From Mesorhizobium_G sp050247155 (GTDB lineage Bacteria; Pseudomonadota; Alphaproteobacteria; Rhizobiales; Rhizobiaceae): 64,000 nucleotides of DNA. Below are positions 10,143 through 19,186 of the stretch, piece by piece (position 1 is the stretch's first letter; the number at the start of each line of letters is the position of its first letter). The stretch covers positions 1 to 64,000 of the forward strand of contig JBFWUS010000014.1 in NCBI GenBank assembly GCA_050247155.1, read 5' to 3'. A model generated the notes under the pieces. The model searched no databases, was not told the origin of the DNA, and worked only from the letters and a program-made list of their open reading frames with translations. The position numbers and the translations under genes are program-made.

Positions 10143-11051
10143 CTACCGTTGCCGCATGGCTCTCTGCCCCTGGGCAATCCCGATAAAATCCCGCGCCGTT
10201 TGGGTCAGGCCGGAACCGCGCCGCCACACCATGCCGACTTGAACGACCGGCAGGCTGCCGGAAATGTCGCGAGACTCGATACGGTCGCCTTCCAGCGACC
10301 AGGGGCGATAAACCAGGTCAGGCAGCAGGGCGATGCCGGCGCCGGTCGCGACGAGGCTGCGCACCGCTTCCACAGAGCGGGTTCGGAACGCGACGTGCGG
10401 GCGTGTACCGAGGGCTGTCAGGAGCTTGCCGGTGTTTTCCTCAATCTCGTCGATGGTGAGCATGATGAGCGGTTCGGAAACGAGATCTCTCAGACTGATG
10501 CTATCTTCACCGGCGAGCCGGTGGCCGATCGGCAGCCAAAGACGGTAGGGGGAGACTTCGATGATTTCCGCCTGCAGCGCCATGCGGTCGCGCAGGTTCG
10601 AAATAATCATCACCGCGACGTCCAACTCGCCGCCGACAAGCAGATGTTCGAGGTAGTCGCCGTTATCTTCGATCGCCGAAACCTCAATGGCGGGGAAAGC
10701 GCGGCGATAGCGCGCCAGGAGGTCCGACAGCACGTAGCCGGCAACCAGCGACGTCACGCCGAGATGCAGGCTGCCGTTGCGGCTTTCCTGTTGCCCGGCG
10801 AATGTCCGCCGCGCGTCCGATACATCGGTCAGGATTTTGGTCGCATGACGCAGAAACTGATGGCCTTTGTGGGTGATAGTGAGACCGCGGGGATGGCGGT
10901 CGAACAAGGAGACGCCGAGATCCGCCTCAAGCTCCTTGATCGATTCCGTGACGGAAGATTGAGAGATCGAGAGCGCTTGCGCCGCGCCCGACACGGTGCC
11001 CTGTTCGGCGACTGCCACAAAATACTGAAGCTGACGAATGGTGAACGCCAT
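10143..11051 (-). CDS. LysR-family transcriptional regulator
   Basis: A 302-residue LysR protein. The winged helix-turn-helix is residues about 3-62 (IRQLQYFVAVAEQGTVSGAAQ, then SISQSSVTESIKELEADLG). The effector-binding domain follows from about residue 92. The gene begins 15 bases after the DeoR gene ends and reads into the transporter operon, so it is likely co-transcribed and may control uptake genes in response to their substrate. The LysR/DeoR pairing in front of one operon is noted as slightly unusual. Confidence 0.92.
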   Translation of the reverse strand: MAFTIRQLQYFVAVAEQGTVSGAAQALSISQSSVTESIKELEADLGVSLFDRHPRGLTITHKGHQFLRHATKILTDVSDARRTFAGQQESRNGSLHLGVTSLVAGYVLSDLLARYRRAFPAIEVSAIEDNGDYLEHLLVGGELDVAVMIISNLRDRMALQAEIIEVSPYRLWLPIGHRLAGEDSISLRDLVSEPLIMLTIDEIEENTGKLLTALGTRPHVAFRTRSVEAVRSLVATGAGIALLPDLVYRPWSLEGDRIESRDISGSLPVVQVGMVWRRGSGLTQTARDFIGIAQGQRAMRQR

Positions 11052-11066
11052 GCGGGCAGGGCCCGG

Positions 11067-11834
11067 TCAGACCGGCGGCGCGATGATATAGCTGGCGCCA
11101 GCGATTTCCATCGCTGCGACGACATCGTCGGGCGGCTGCTTGTCGGTGACGAGTTCGGTAAAACCGCCAAAATCGCAGACCTGGACTAGCCCCTGCCGGC
11201 CGAATTTGGAATGGTCGGTGATGACCAGCGAGCGTTGACCGCGCTGAAGAACCACCCGCGCGAACTCGGCCTCGTCCAGATCATAGTCCATGATGCCGAA
11301 GCTGGCGTCGACGGCACCGGTCGTGATGACGGCGTGAGTGACGCTGAAGCGGGTCACGAATTCGATAGCTGACACACCGAACGCGGCGCCGCTGTCGGGG
11401 CGCAATTCGCCGCCCGCCATATAGACCTTGTTGCCGTTGACGGTCGCCAGCGTGCGCGCAATGTCCGAGCAATTGGTGACCACCGTGAGCCGACGGTGAG
11501 AGAGCAATTCGCGGGCGAGAAAACTTGCGGTCGTTCCGGTGTCGAGCATGATGGAGTCGCCGTCGCGGATTGTGGATGCAACCTGCCGGGCGATGGCGCG
11601 CTTCGCATCCGCGTTCTCGCGCATGCGTTTGTCGAACGGAGCCTCGCCGGTCATAGACGGCAGCCCCACGGCACCGTGCATCTTTAGTATCGCGCCGTCC
11701 TGCGACAGCGGTTTGACATCGCGGCGGATCGTCTCCAGCGAAACGCTCAGACGATTGGCCAGGTCGGCAATCGTGATCGTGCCTTCTTCCTTGAGCAGGC
11801 GCAGAATCTCGCCGTGACGCTTCGAGTGGTTCAT
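11067..11834 (-). CDS. DeoR-family transcriptional regulator
   Basis: A 255-residue DeoR repressor. The N-terminal helix-turn-helix (about residues 5-55) has the family line GTITIADLANRLSVSLETIRRD. The C-terminal sugar-isomerase-like sensor domain contains DGDSIMLDTGTTASFLARELL and the downstream ITDHSKFGR. The GGAGA ribosome site ahead of ATG 11834 is clear. It is divergent from the phosphotransferase gene and heads the minus-strand transporter operon, so it is well placed to control both directions. DeoR members usually sense phosphorylated sugars or polyols; a phosphorylated product of the divergent kinase-like gene is a reasonable but unproven inducer. Confidence 0.92.
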   Translation of the reverse strand: MNHSKRHGEILRLLKEEGTITIADLANRLSVSLETIRRDVKPLSQDGAILKMHGAVGLPSMTGEAPFDKRMRENADAKRAIARQVASTIRDGDSIMLDTGTTASFLARELLSHRRLTVVTNCSDIARTLATVNGNKVYMAGGELRPDSGAAFGVSAIEFVTRFSVTHAVITTGAVDASFGIMDYDLDEAEFARVVLQRGQRSLVITDHSKFGRQGLVQVCDFGGFTELVTDKQPPDDVVAAMEIAGASYIIAPPV

Positions 11835-12244
11835 TGTCTTCTCCTAGGCTTGAGATTGGCGCTATCTGCCCGGATTCTAAGCCATTTTTCCCATAATCAA
11901 TCTGCCATTCAAAATGAAGCGGTCAAGATCGCAAAAATTGCCACAAACTTGCGTTGACAAACGCGTCATACTCGCGAAACTCGCTGCCGCTGGCGGCGGT
12001 AGCCAAATCAAGGCCGATTTTTCGCCTTTGATACGAGAAAAGCCAGAGGGGGGTACGTGAATTTGCCATATCGCATCGTCGGGCCGACCGCGGATCGGCA
12101 TCCATGGCGGCACCGGCTCGCCGTCACCAGCGTCGACGTCGGGTATTGCCTGGCCGCCCATCTGATTGCGGCATTTATTGTCATCCTCGCGGTTCTCGTA
12201 GTCGGCGCAAACCGGGAGCCGACCGCAGTCCGGCCAGGACCTAA
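11835..12244. promoter_or_regulatory. Divergent control region of the amine-catabolic locus
   Basis: This 410-base region separates the DeoR gene from the phosphotransferase gene and must hold promoters for both directions. A spaced inverted pair CATTTT (11883-11888) / AAAATG (11911-11916) near the DeoR start is a candidate operator. TTGACA at 11954-11959 has no convincing -10 at the right distance. A possible small frame occupies its right end (12057-12248). Confidence 0.45.
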
Positions 12245-12248
12245 ATGA
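12057..12248 (+). CDS. Possible small membrane peptide upstream of the phosphotransferase
   Basis: A 63-residue frame starting at GTG 12057 with a strong purine-rich ribosome site (AGAGGGGGG) directly upstream. Its middle holds one good membrane helix (YCLAAHLIAAFIVILAVLVVG). The stop TGA overlaps the ATG of the phosphotransferase gene, which would couple their translation. I recognise no family. It may be a genuine leader-type small protein or a chance frame in the divergent control region. Confidence 0.35.
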   Translation: MNLPYRIVGPTADRHPWRHRLAVTSVDVGYCLAAHLIAAFIVILAVLVVGANREPTAVRPGPK

Positions 12249-13153
12249 TGGATCAGATGCGGCGCTTGTCATCCGAGAACCGCATCCATGCCTTGCCATG
12301 TTGGTTGGGGTCTATCGAGATTGAACCGTTGACTGGCGGTCTTAGCAACGAGATTTTTCTGGTTTCCGATGCCGCCGGCAAGCACGTTGTTCGGTTTGGT
12401 CGCGACTATCCGTTTCATCATGTGATGCGCGCGCGCGAGCTGATGACGGCGCGCGCGGCAGCGGATGCCGGCTTTGCCCCGAAAGTCGAGTATGCCGAAG
12501 TCGGCGCGATGGTGACGGCCTATCTTGGCGCGAGAACATATGGCGAGGAGGACGTCCGCAGGGATCGGCGGCGCATCGCGGAGTTCATCCGGTGCTTCCA
12601 TCGCGACATGCCGCAAGGCATCAGCGGCGCAGGCTTCATGTTTTGGGTGTTTCATGTCATTCGCGACTATGCCCGGACGTTGCGGGAAGGGCGGCACAGA
12701 TTGGCCGACGAGTTGCCGTCCTATCTCGCGCTCGCCGAGGAACTCGAACGGGCCCAGATAGCGCTGCCAATCATTTTCGGGCACAACGATCTTTTGCCGG
12801 CAAATTTTCTTGACGATGGTGAGCGGCTTTGGCTGATCGATTTCGAATATGCTGGCTTCAACACCGCCATGTTCGACCTCGCAGGCATCGCCTCGAATGC
12901 CGGCTTTCGGGCCGATGAAGCCGACGATCTGCTGACTTTCTATTTCCACGGCGAGCCGGATCAGGCGCTACGACGCGCACATGCGGCCATGCAATGCGCA
13001 TCGCTCCTGCGTGAAGCGATGTGGAGCATGGTCTCCGAACTGCACCTGAATGCACCCGGCGTCGACTATGTTGCCTATGCTGCGGAGAACCTGGCGCGGC
13101 TTAGCAAGGCGCTGGAAGACTACAAGACGAACTTTGGGACCAAACGAATATGA
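12245..13153 (+). CDS. Choline-kinase-like phosphotransferase (APH fold)
   Basis: A 302-residue protein of the aminoglycoside phosphotransferase/choline kinase fold. The Brenner-type catalytic motif is HNDLLPAN at H180-N187, with the catalytic D182, and the metal-binding DFE begins at D199 in LIDFEYAG. N-terminal features include GGLSNEIFLV, as in choline/ethanolamine kinases. It overlaps the following flavoprotein gene by 4 bases (ATGA), so both act in one pathway. Phosphorylation of choline, an amino alcohol or a methylated amine is the likely activity; the exact substrate is not visible. Confidence 0.85.
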   Translation: MMDQMRRLSSENRIHALPCWLGSIEIEPLTGGLSNEIFLVSDAAGKHVVRFGRDYPFHHVMRARELMTARAAADAGFAPKVEYAEVGAMVTAYLGARTYGEEDVRRDRRRIAEFIRCFHRDMPQGISGAGFMFWVFHVIRDYARTLREGRHRLADELPSYLALAEELERAQIALPIIFGHNDLLPANFLDDGERLWLIDFEYAGFNTAMFDLAGIASNAGFRADEADDLLTFYFHGEPDQALRRAHAAMQCASLLREAMWSMVSELHLNAPGVDYVAYAAENLARLSKALEDYKTNFGTKRI

Positions 13154-15603
13154 CTTTGCCTGCGCAGGCCGACATCGTCGTCATTGGCGGCGGCATCATC
13201 GGCTGCTCCACAGCCTATCATCTCGCGCGTGACCACAAGAAGTCAGTCGTGTTGCTGGAGCAGGGCAAGCTGACTTCGGGTTCGACCTGGCACGCAGCAG
13301 GTCTTGTTGGTCAACTGCGTTCCTCAGCCTCGATCACACGCGTGCTGAAATATTCGGTCGATCTCTACAAGCATCTCGATCAGGAGACAGGGCTCGCCAC
13401 CGGGTGGAAGATGAGCGGTTGCCTGCGGCTTGCGACCAATCAGGATCGGTGGATCGAATTCCAACGTTTGGCGACCACGGCCAGAAGTTTCGGCATGGAG
13501 ATGCATCTGATCTCGCCGGATGAGGTCAAGCGTATGTGGCCGCTTATGGATGTGTCGGATCTCGTCGGCGCATCATGGTTGCCGACCGACGGTCAGGCGA
13601 GCCCGTCCGACATCACGCAATCGTTGGCCAAGGGTGCGCGTATGCACGGGGCGAAAATTCTCGAAGGCGTTCGCGTGACCGGCTTCGAAATGGCCGGCGA
13701 TCGAATCGTTAAGGTGCGAACGACCCAAGGCGACATCGCCTGCGACAAGGTCGTGAATTGCGCCGGCCAGTGGGCGCGGCAGGTCGGCGCGATGGCTGGC
13801 GTCAACGTACCGCTGCAGCCGGTCAAGCATCAATATATCGTCACAGAGAAGATCGAAGGGCTGGCTGCCAACGCGGCCACGGTACGTGATCCCGACCGTC
13901 GCATCTATTTCAAGGAGGAGGTTGGAGGCCTTGTGATGGGCGGCTATGAGCCGAACCCACAGACTTGGAATACCGGCCTGCCCGGAGGTGATGTACCGGA
14001 CGAATGGCAGTTCCAGTTGTTCGACGATGATTATGATCACTTCGAACAGCACATGACGCAGGCGATCGAGCGGATACCAGCCTTGGAAAGGGCCGGCGTC
14101 AAGCAAATGATCAATGGCCCGGAGAGCTTCACGCCGGACGGCAACTTTATCCTGGGCGCTGCGCCGGAATGCGCCAACATGTTTGTCGGCGCTGGCTTCA
14201 ATGCATTCGGCATCGCCTCCGGCGGTGGTGCCGGTTGGGTTCTTGCGCAATGGGTCGTCGACGGCGAGGCGCCGCTCGATCTCTGGGTCGTCGACATCCG
14301 CCGTTTCTCGACTCTCCATCAAGACCGCCAATGGGTGCGGGATAGGACGCTCGAGGCCTACGGCAAGCATTATGCGATCGGATTTCCACACGAAGAATAT
14401 GAGAGCGGCCGCCCAGCGATCGTTTCGCCGCTCTACGAGCGGCTGAAAGGTTTTGGCGCGGTGTTCGGCTCCAAACTGGGCTGGGAACGTCCCAACTGGT
14501 TCGCGCCGGACCATCATGAGGCGCGGGATGTCTATTCGATGGGGCGTCAGAACTGGTTTCCGCTGGTCGGCGAGGAGCACCGTCACGTTCGCGAAGCCGT
14601 TGGCTTGTTCGATCAGTCGTCCTTCGCCAAATATGAACTGGCCGGACAGGATGCTCTGCGGGCGCTTGACTGGATTTGCGCAAACGACGTGTCGAAGCCG
14701 CCGGGGCGGCTGACATATACGCAGTTGCTGAACAGCCGCGGAGGCATCGAAGCAGACCTGACGGTTGCCCGGCTCGCCGAGAATAGATTCTACATCGTTA
14801 CCGGCACCGGCTTCCGCACGCACGACATCGCCTGGATCAGGGATCATATCCCAAGCGACTATGACGCCAGACTGACCGACGTGACCGAGGCGTTTGGTAC
14901 GCTTTCGCTCATGGGTCCGCGGGCGCGCGACGTGCTCATGGCAGTAACCAGCGCCGATGTCTCTAATGCCGGTTTCCCGTTCGGCCATGTCCGCGAGATC
15001 GACATCGCTGACCAGATGGTGCGTGCATTGCGTGTTACGTATGTCGGCGAACTCGGATGGGAACTGCATATCCCGATCGAGGCCACAGGCCAGGTCTTCG
15101 ATGCGCTGATGCATGCCGGCAAGCCGCACGGCATACGGCCTGTCGGCTACCGCGCGATCGAGTCCCTTCGCCTTGAAAAGGGCTATCGCGCCTGGGGTTC
15201 CGACATAACGCCCAACGACACTCCCTTCGAGGCGGGGCTCGGCTGGGCCGTGAAGCTGCGCAAGAACACAGACTTCATGGGGCGGAGAGCGTTGGAGGCG
15301 ATCAATGGCGCGCCGCTGACGAAGCGACTGTCCGGCTTTACAGTCGAGGACCCGGAGATCGTTCTGCTCGGCCGCGAGACAATTCTGCGCAATGGCGAGC
15401 CCGTGGGCTACCTCTCAAGCGGTGGCTACGGCTACTCGCTCGAGAAAAACATCGGCTACGGTTATGTGCGCAATACCGATGGCGTCTCCGATGATTTTCT
15501 ATCCGCCGGCGCCTACGAGGTCGTGGTCGCGACGCAGCGGACGCCCGCCAAGATACATATGGAACCGCTTTATGACGTAGCTGGGGAAAAGGTGAAGGCA
15601 TGA
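13150..15603 (+). CDS. Dimethylglycine/sarcosine dehydrogenase-like FAD and folate protein
   Basis: An 817-residue two-part enzyme. The N-terminal half is a D-amino-acid-oxidase-type flavin domain with the dinucleotide motif VVIGGGIIGCSTAYHL (residues 10-25) and STWHAAGL, whose histidine (H48) corresponds to the residue that carries covalent FAD in dimethylglycine dehydrogenase. The C-terminal half (from about residue 440) is a GcvT-like tetrahydrofolate domain with YVGELGWELHIP and YRAIESLRLEKGYRAWG. The family oxidatively removes N-methyl groups and passes the one-carbon unit to folate. With the coupled choline-kinase-like gene and the divergent amine transporter, it points to catabolism of an N-methylated amine. 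Confidence 0.85.
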   Translation: MTLPAQADIVVIGGGIIGCSTAYHLARDHKKSVVLLEQGKLTSGSTWHAAGLVGQLRSSASITRVLKYSVDLYKHLDQETGLATGWKMSGCLRLATNQDRWIEFQRLATTARSFGMEMHLISPDEVKRMWPLMDVSDLVGASWLPTDGQASPSDITQSLAKGARMHGAKILEGVRVTGFEMAGDRIVKVRTTQGDIACDKVVNCAGQWARQVGAMAGVNVPLQPVKHQYIVTEKIEGLAANAATVRDPDRRIYFKEEVGGLVMGGYEPNPQTWNTGLPGGDVPDEWQFQLFDDDYDHFEQHMTQAIERIPALERAGVKQMINGPESFTPDGNFILGAAPECANMFVGAGFNAFGIASGGGAGWVLAQWVVDGEAPLDLWVVDIRRFSTLHQDRQWVRDRTLEAYGKHYAIGFPHEEYESGRPAIVSPLYERLKGFGAVFGSKLGWERPNWFAPDHHEARDVYSMGRQNWFPLVGEEHRHVREAVGLFDQSSFAKYELAGQDALRALDWICANDVSKPPGRLTYTQLLNSRGGIEADLTVARLAENRFYIVTGTGFRTHDIAWIRDHIPSDYDARLTDVTEAFGTLSLMGPRARDVLMAVTSADVSNAGFPFGHVREIDIADQMVRALRVTYVGELGWELHIPIEATGQVFDALMHAGKPHGIRPVGYRAIESLRLEKGYRAWGSDITPNDTPFEAGLGWAVKLRKNTDFMGRRALEAINGAPLTKRLSGFTVEDPEIVLLGRETILRNGEPVGYLSSGGYGYSLEKNIGYGYVRNTDGVSDDFLSAGAYEVVVATQRTPAKIHMEPLYDVAGEKVKA

Positions 15604-15669
15604 GTCTAATCGCGCCCTGAAAGCCAGGACGCGCAGGTGAGGCTGGATAGGCGATTGCGGGCCAGTTCA

Positions 15670-15698
15670 TTGACAGAAAGCGGCCCAGGATTTATTTT
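15670..15698 (+). promoter_or_regulatory. Predicted promoter of the OmpA-like gene
   Basis: TTGACA (15670-15675) and TATTTT (15693-15698) are separated by exactly 17 bases, about 47 bases before the start codon of the OmpA-like gene. The -35 is perfect and the -10 matches four of six consensus bases. Confidence 0.5.
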
Positions 15699-15744
15699 GA
15701 AAGGCTGATTTCCGAGTTTAAATTGTCTTTCAGGAGACAGTGCC

Positions 15745-16269
15745 ATGCGGGTAGTGACGCCAACTTTCGCGCTGGTTGTCTTGCTGTGCTCGCCCAGCGC
15801 CTTTGCCCAATCCGCTCAAAAATCCGAAGACATCGTGAAGTTCTTCGCCAACGCTGTCGATCTAGGCGCGAAGCGGGGAATCTGTGTCGGCACGGAAGAT
15901 GAGTGCAAGTCAAAGCCGGCCGAACCGGCGCAGACTGGTCTGGACATGCTTATAAATTTCGATCTGAATTCCGCTGATTTGACGCCCGACGCGCGCGCCA
16001 AGCTAACGGAGTTCGCCAAAGCGCTGCAGGATAATCGATTGCGGTCGCACAACTTCCTGGTCGAAGGGTTCACCGACGCTTCCGGTTCGGCGACTTATAA
16101 TGAGGGTTTGTCACAGCGCCGGGCGCAGTCGGTTACGGCTTTCCTTCTTGGCAGCGGGATCGAACCTGCCAGGGTCAATGCGATCGGTAAAGGTGAAACC
16201 GAGCCGCGCGCCGCCGATCCCTACGATCCGGCAAACCGCCGCGTGGAAATGCGCATCAAACTGCAATAG
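15745..16269 (+). CDS. OmpA-family periplasmic peptidoglycan-binding protein
   Basis: A 174-residue protein with a signal peptide ending at PSAFAQ (about residue 22). The C-terminal OmpA domain (about residues 68-172) contains VEGFTDASGSATYNEGLSQRRAQSV and ANRRVEMRI, including the Asp and Arg residues that hold diaminopimelate in peptidoglycan. A pair of cysteines (GICVGTEDEC) in the linker could form a disulfide. There is a good ribosome site (CAGGAGACAG). It converges on the T6SS region but reads away from region 2, so a secretion role is possible yet not shown. Confidence 0.88.
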   Translation: MRVVTPTFALVVLLCSPSAFAQSAQKSEDIVKFFANAVDLGAKRGICVGTEDECKSKPAEPAQTGLDMLINFDLNSADLTPDARAKLTEFAKALQDNRLRSHNFLVEGFTDASGSATYNEGLSQRRAQSVTAFLLGSGIEPARVNAIGKGETEPRAADPYDPANRRVEMRIKLQ

Positions 16270-16281
16270 GGCGACAGCCGG

Positions 16282-16304
16282 CGCACCCGGGAGGAAAGGG
16301 TGCG
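16282..16304. terminator. Possible hairpin between convergent genes
   Basis: CGCACCC (16282-16288) and GGGTGCG (16298-16304) pair around a 9-base loop between the OmpA-like gene and the convergent end of the T6SS left half. No T-run is present, so a termination role is tentative. Confidence 0.3.
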
Positions 16305-16320
16305 ACTGGCCGAGGGTCAA

Positions 16321-18693
16321 TCACGTGGCGGGTTCGGTCGTCCGGACGACGTCGCTCATGGCGGCCTTGTATCGTTCGAATTCTGGCGAAGTCTGTTTGA
16401 TTTCGCGCGTCACGACCGCAGGCTGATTGACGGACGGTGCGGATACGCCGCCGGTGCTTGTTCTTCTCCCCATCTTCTTCTCGGCCCAGCTTTGCAGATA
16501 GGCGATGTTTCTGCCCCGCAGGAACGGATTGGCGTTGACGACCCCGGCGCCCATCACCTCAAGCACCGTGGCTTCCGCCGATGCCGACAAGGCGACAGAC
16601 GCACCTTGCATGCCGAGGAAGTGGCAAAGGTAGAGTCTCCCGGCCGTGATATGATGGCCTCGCGCCTTCAGGTACGCTTCGCCCTCGCGCGCCAGGTTCC
16701 GCACCATTTCGCGCGACAATGTCGGGTCGAATTTCAGCTCCAGCAACTGCGCCCGAGACAATGACGCTACGAGATCGGGGCGATAGGTGTTCATCATTCT
16801 GATCCACGTCGAATCGATGAATTGCCCGAGCCCCTCTGCAGATGAAAGCGGATTTTTGGCGCGTGCATTGCCGCCACTCTCGACCCGGATAATTCGGTCG
16901 ACCAAGGTTTCGACCGCGGCGTCATCATTATCTCCATCAGTCGCGGCGACGATCGTCGTTGCCGCGCCTAGCGGGTCGATCGCCTGACCGGCGAGATAGA
17001 CTTCAAAATGCAGATGCGGGCCGGTCGACAGGCCGGTTGTGCCGACATAGCCGATCACCTCGCCAGCTTTCACGGCTGTACCAACTGGCGTGTTTGGCGC
17101 GAATTTCGACATATGTGCATAGCGGGTTTCGCGCCCGTCCGGGTGTGCGATCTTCACCAGATTTCCGTAGCCCGCCCCGTCGCCCTGGAAGGCAATGGTC
17201 CCGTCGAAGGCCGCCATGATCGGCGTTCCCGTGGGGGCTGCCCAATCGACGCCTTTGTGGATGCGCACGGTTTTCAGGATCGGATGGCGTCGGGGTCCGA
17301 AGGTCGACGTCATGACGCCGTTTACCGGCGTGACCATGCCGTTGGAGACGGTCACCGACCGAACCTGATCATCCTTGGTCACGCAGGCGAATTCACCGTC
17401 GCTCTGCTGGAAGACGAAACATTCTATGTCGGCTTCAGCGCGATGCACACCAGCGTAAAGCACCTTTCCGGATACACCGTCCTTTCCGCGCGCGGCTTCG
17501 GAATAGACCAGGATAAAGCGATCTCCATAGTCCACAAAAGAGTTCAGATCCTGGCCCCGGGAAAGGTACATGATGGCTTCGCCGATGACCCCAGTCGGGA
17601 CATTGTTGCGCGCCGCGGTCGAATAGATAGCATCGAGCAGGCGATACTGCCGCTTCCCCGTGCTGTCGTCCGTCCGCCCCGAGTAATTGAAGAGGTCGTC
17701 CCGGACCCAGGGATCGACACCCACGACGAACCTTCCAGCCGCATCGCGCGCCATAGTTCCGATATAGGTGCTGCTCGAGTAAACCGAGACCTGCATCAGC
17801 ATGGGCGCCAGCGTATCGCGGCGCGGCCGAAAGCCCCGCATCGCAACGACATTGCCCGCCTCCAATGTCTCTCTGGAGAACAACGCCTTCAGCGCTTCGC
17901 CGGCAAGTGTTGCATCCTGGGCGGAGAAATTCGCCTCAATGACGACGCTGTCCAGTGTGCGATTGTTCAAGACCTTGATGAACACGTCTTCGGTGGACGC
18001 AAGGCGCTCGTCCTCAGGCGTTACGCTGGCCACGCTCGTGTTGTTCTCGATGGCTGTCTTTTCGAACGCCGGCAGCGCGGCTTCGCCCTGGTCAACGGTT
18101 TCTCCCCACCCGGCAGCCACATCCTCGCCGGTTGCCTGAAGGTCGGTTGCAGAGAGGTCGTCGGGTTCGACGTCCACCACGGCAGGCTGCAGATCGACAT
18201 CAAGGTCTTGCGATTCGACGCCGAGCGTCGCGTCTTTCTGCGCCTGAAAAAATGCAAAATCTTCCTGCGATGACGGGATTGTTGTCATGAAGCGTTCGGA
18301 AGAACTAACCATCGCGTCCGACAGCACATGGATTTGCGCCGCCACATTGAAGGAGGCAAGATCAGCAGGGCGGCTTATCGACTTCAATTGTGTGGTGGCG
18401 CCTCCTTCTCGCGCGAGCGTCAGCCACATCGGGTCACCCGCCAAGTCGACTATGGCCGGCACGTAAACGGCCGCGTCCGGCGGGACGGCGGCAGCCTCGT
18501 CGGTCATCGCCAGTTCTTCATCCATGTCGGCGTCCACCGACGTTTGACCCACCGTCCACCAGACCGCAAAAGCGCCAGCAGCCAGAAGAACCGTCGCCAG
18601 ACCCATCGCGAAACGCGTTACGCGTACACGACGGCGTTGCGCGATGGCAGCCTCTTTCCTCATCCGGAACCGGGGGTCGATAGCATGCGTCAT
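16321..18693 (-). CDS. T6SS-linked double peptidoglycan hydrolase: M23 (LytM) plus lytic transglycosylase
   Basis: A 790-residue protein. An N-terminal membrane anchor (about residues 25-50) is followed by a long acidic, low-complexity periplasmic region. The M23 endopeptidase domain has H479 and D483 in HKGVDW and the HLH motif at 560-562, so its zinc site is complete. Next comes a transglycosylase-like domain with RVESGGNARAKNP (likely catalytic E605) and AEGLGQFIDSTW. Such enzymes cut peptide cross-links and glycan strands respectively. ATG 18693 overlaps the stop of the DUF1036 gene (ATGA); an ATG at 18723 is possible. It is the last gene of the PpkA-containing operon and probably opens the cell wall for the secretion apparatus. 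Confidence 0.85.
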   Translation of the reverse strand: MTHAIDPRFRMRKEAAIAQRRRVRVTRFAMGLATVLLAAGAFAVWWTVGQTSVDADMDEELAMTDEAAAVPPDAAVYVPAIVDLAGDPMWLTLAREGGATTQLKSISRPADLASFNVAAQIHVLSDAMVSSSERFMTTIPSSQEDFAFFQAQKDATLGVESQDLDVDLQPAVVDVEPDDLSATDLQATGEDVAAGWGETVDQGEAALPAFEKTAIENNTSVASVTPEDERLASTEDVFIKVLNNRTLDSVVIEANFSAQDATLAGEALKALFSRETLEAGNVVAMRGFRPRRDTLAPMLMQVSVYSSSTYIGTMARDAAGRFVVGVDPWVRDDLFNYSGRTDDSTGKRQYRLLDAIYSTAARNNVPTGVIGEAIMYLSRGQDLNSFVDYGDRFILVYSEAARGKDGVSGKVLYAGVHRAEADIECFVFQQSDGEFACVTKDDQVRSVTVSNGMVTPVNGVMTSTFGPRRHPILKTVRIHKGVDWAAPTGTPIMAAFDGTIAFQGDGAGYGNLVKIAHPDGRETRYAHMSKFAPNTPVGTAVKAGEVIGYVGTTGLSTGPHLHFEVYLAGQAIDPLGAATTIVAATDGDNDDAAVETLVDRIIRVESGGNARAKNPLSSAEGLGQFIDSTWIRMMNTYRPDLVASLSRAQLLELKFDPTLSREMVRNLAREGEAYLKARGHHITAGRLYLCHFLGMQGASVALSASAEATVLEVMGAGVVNANPFLRGRNIAYLQSWAEKKMGRRTSTGGVSAPSVNQPAVVTREIKQTSPEFERYKAAMSDVVRTTEPAT

Positions 18694-19175
18694 GGGCTTC
18701 GTCCGGTCAGGAAGAAAGTCCATCGCACCTGGGCTTGCGTATCCACTTCATAGAAGCGAGCGGCGATGTGGCCGTTCCGCCAGCAATCGTCGATGCCGCG
18801 AATGCTGAAGCGGCGCTTCTCGATGCACATGTCGGTTGAGCCGCTGAGAATCGCGTGGCCGAAGACGTCGGTTGCATAGATGTAGATGTAGCGGTTTGAA
18901 AGTTCGTCACGGATAACGTTGACGCATTGATTGGCGCCGACCGTCCACCAGCCTTCGGTCTGAAACGTGCGATCGACCTCCTGCCCGACAGCTAGGTTGA
19001 CCACATCGAGCGTCTGGTTGCAGACGGTAAATTCGGCGTGGGCCGGCCCGACAACAAATATCCACCCTGCGAGGGCCGCGAGGGATATGAGCGCCGATCT
19101 GGCCAATTGTCTGCGCAAACTCCCAATACGCGCCGCGGACATGCAATTAGCCTGAAATGCGCGATCGTCCGCCAT
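18690..19175 (-). CDS. DUF1036-family secreted protein
   Basis: A 161-residue protein. A hydrophobic segment ending in VVGPAHA (about residue 47) is a signal sequence. The mature part starts EFTVCNQTLDVVNLAVG and has the aromatic and cysteine-rich pattern of DUF1036 (GWWTVGANQCVNV, CIEKRRFSI). The function of the family is unknown. It sits 11 bases after ppkA and overlaps the double hydrolase gene by 4 bases, so the three are one transcript. The start could instead be ATG 19142, which gives a tighter signal peptide. Confidence 0.8.
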   Translation of the reverse strand: MADDRAFQANCMSAARIGSLRRQLARSALISLAALAGWIFVVGPAHAEFTVCNQTLDVVNLAVGQEVDRTFQTEGWWTVGANQCVNVIRDELSNRYIYIYATDVFGHAILSGSTDMCIEKRRFSIRGIDDCWRNGHIAARFYEVDTQAQVRWTFFLTGRSP

Positions 19176-19186
19176 CGCGAGCGCGG

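Noticed and set aside
13573..15129. Long minus-strand frame opposite the dimethylglycine-dehydrogenase-like gene
   Set aside because: It is a shadow of a strongly conserved plus-strand enzyme and has no recognisable domain.
17008..18273. 421-codon plus-strand frame opposite the double hydrolase
   Set aside because: A shadow frame of a gene with complete active-site motifs; composition is unlike a real protein.
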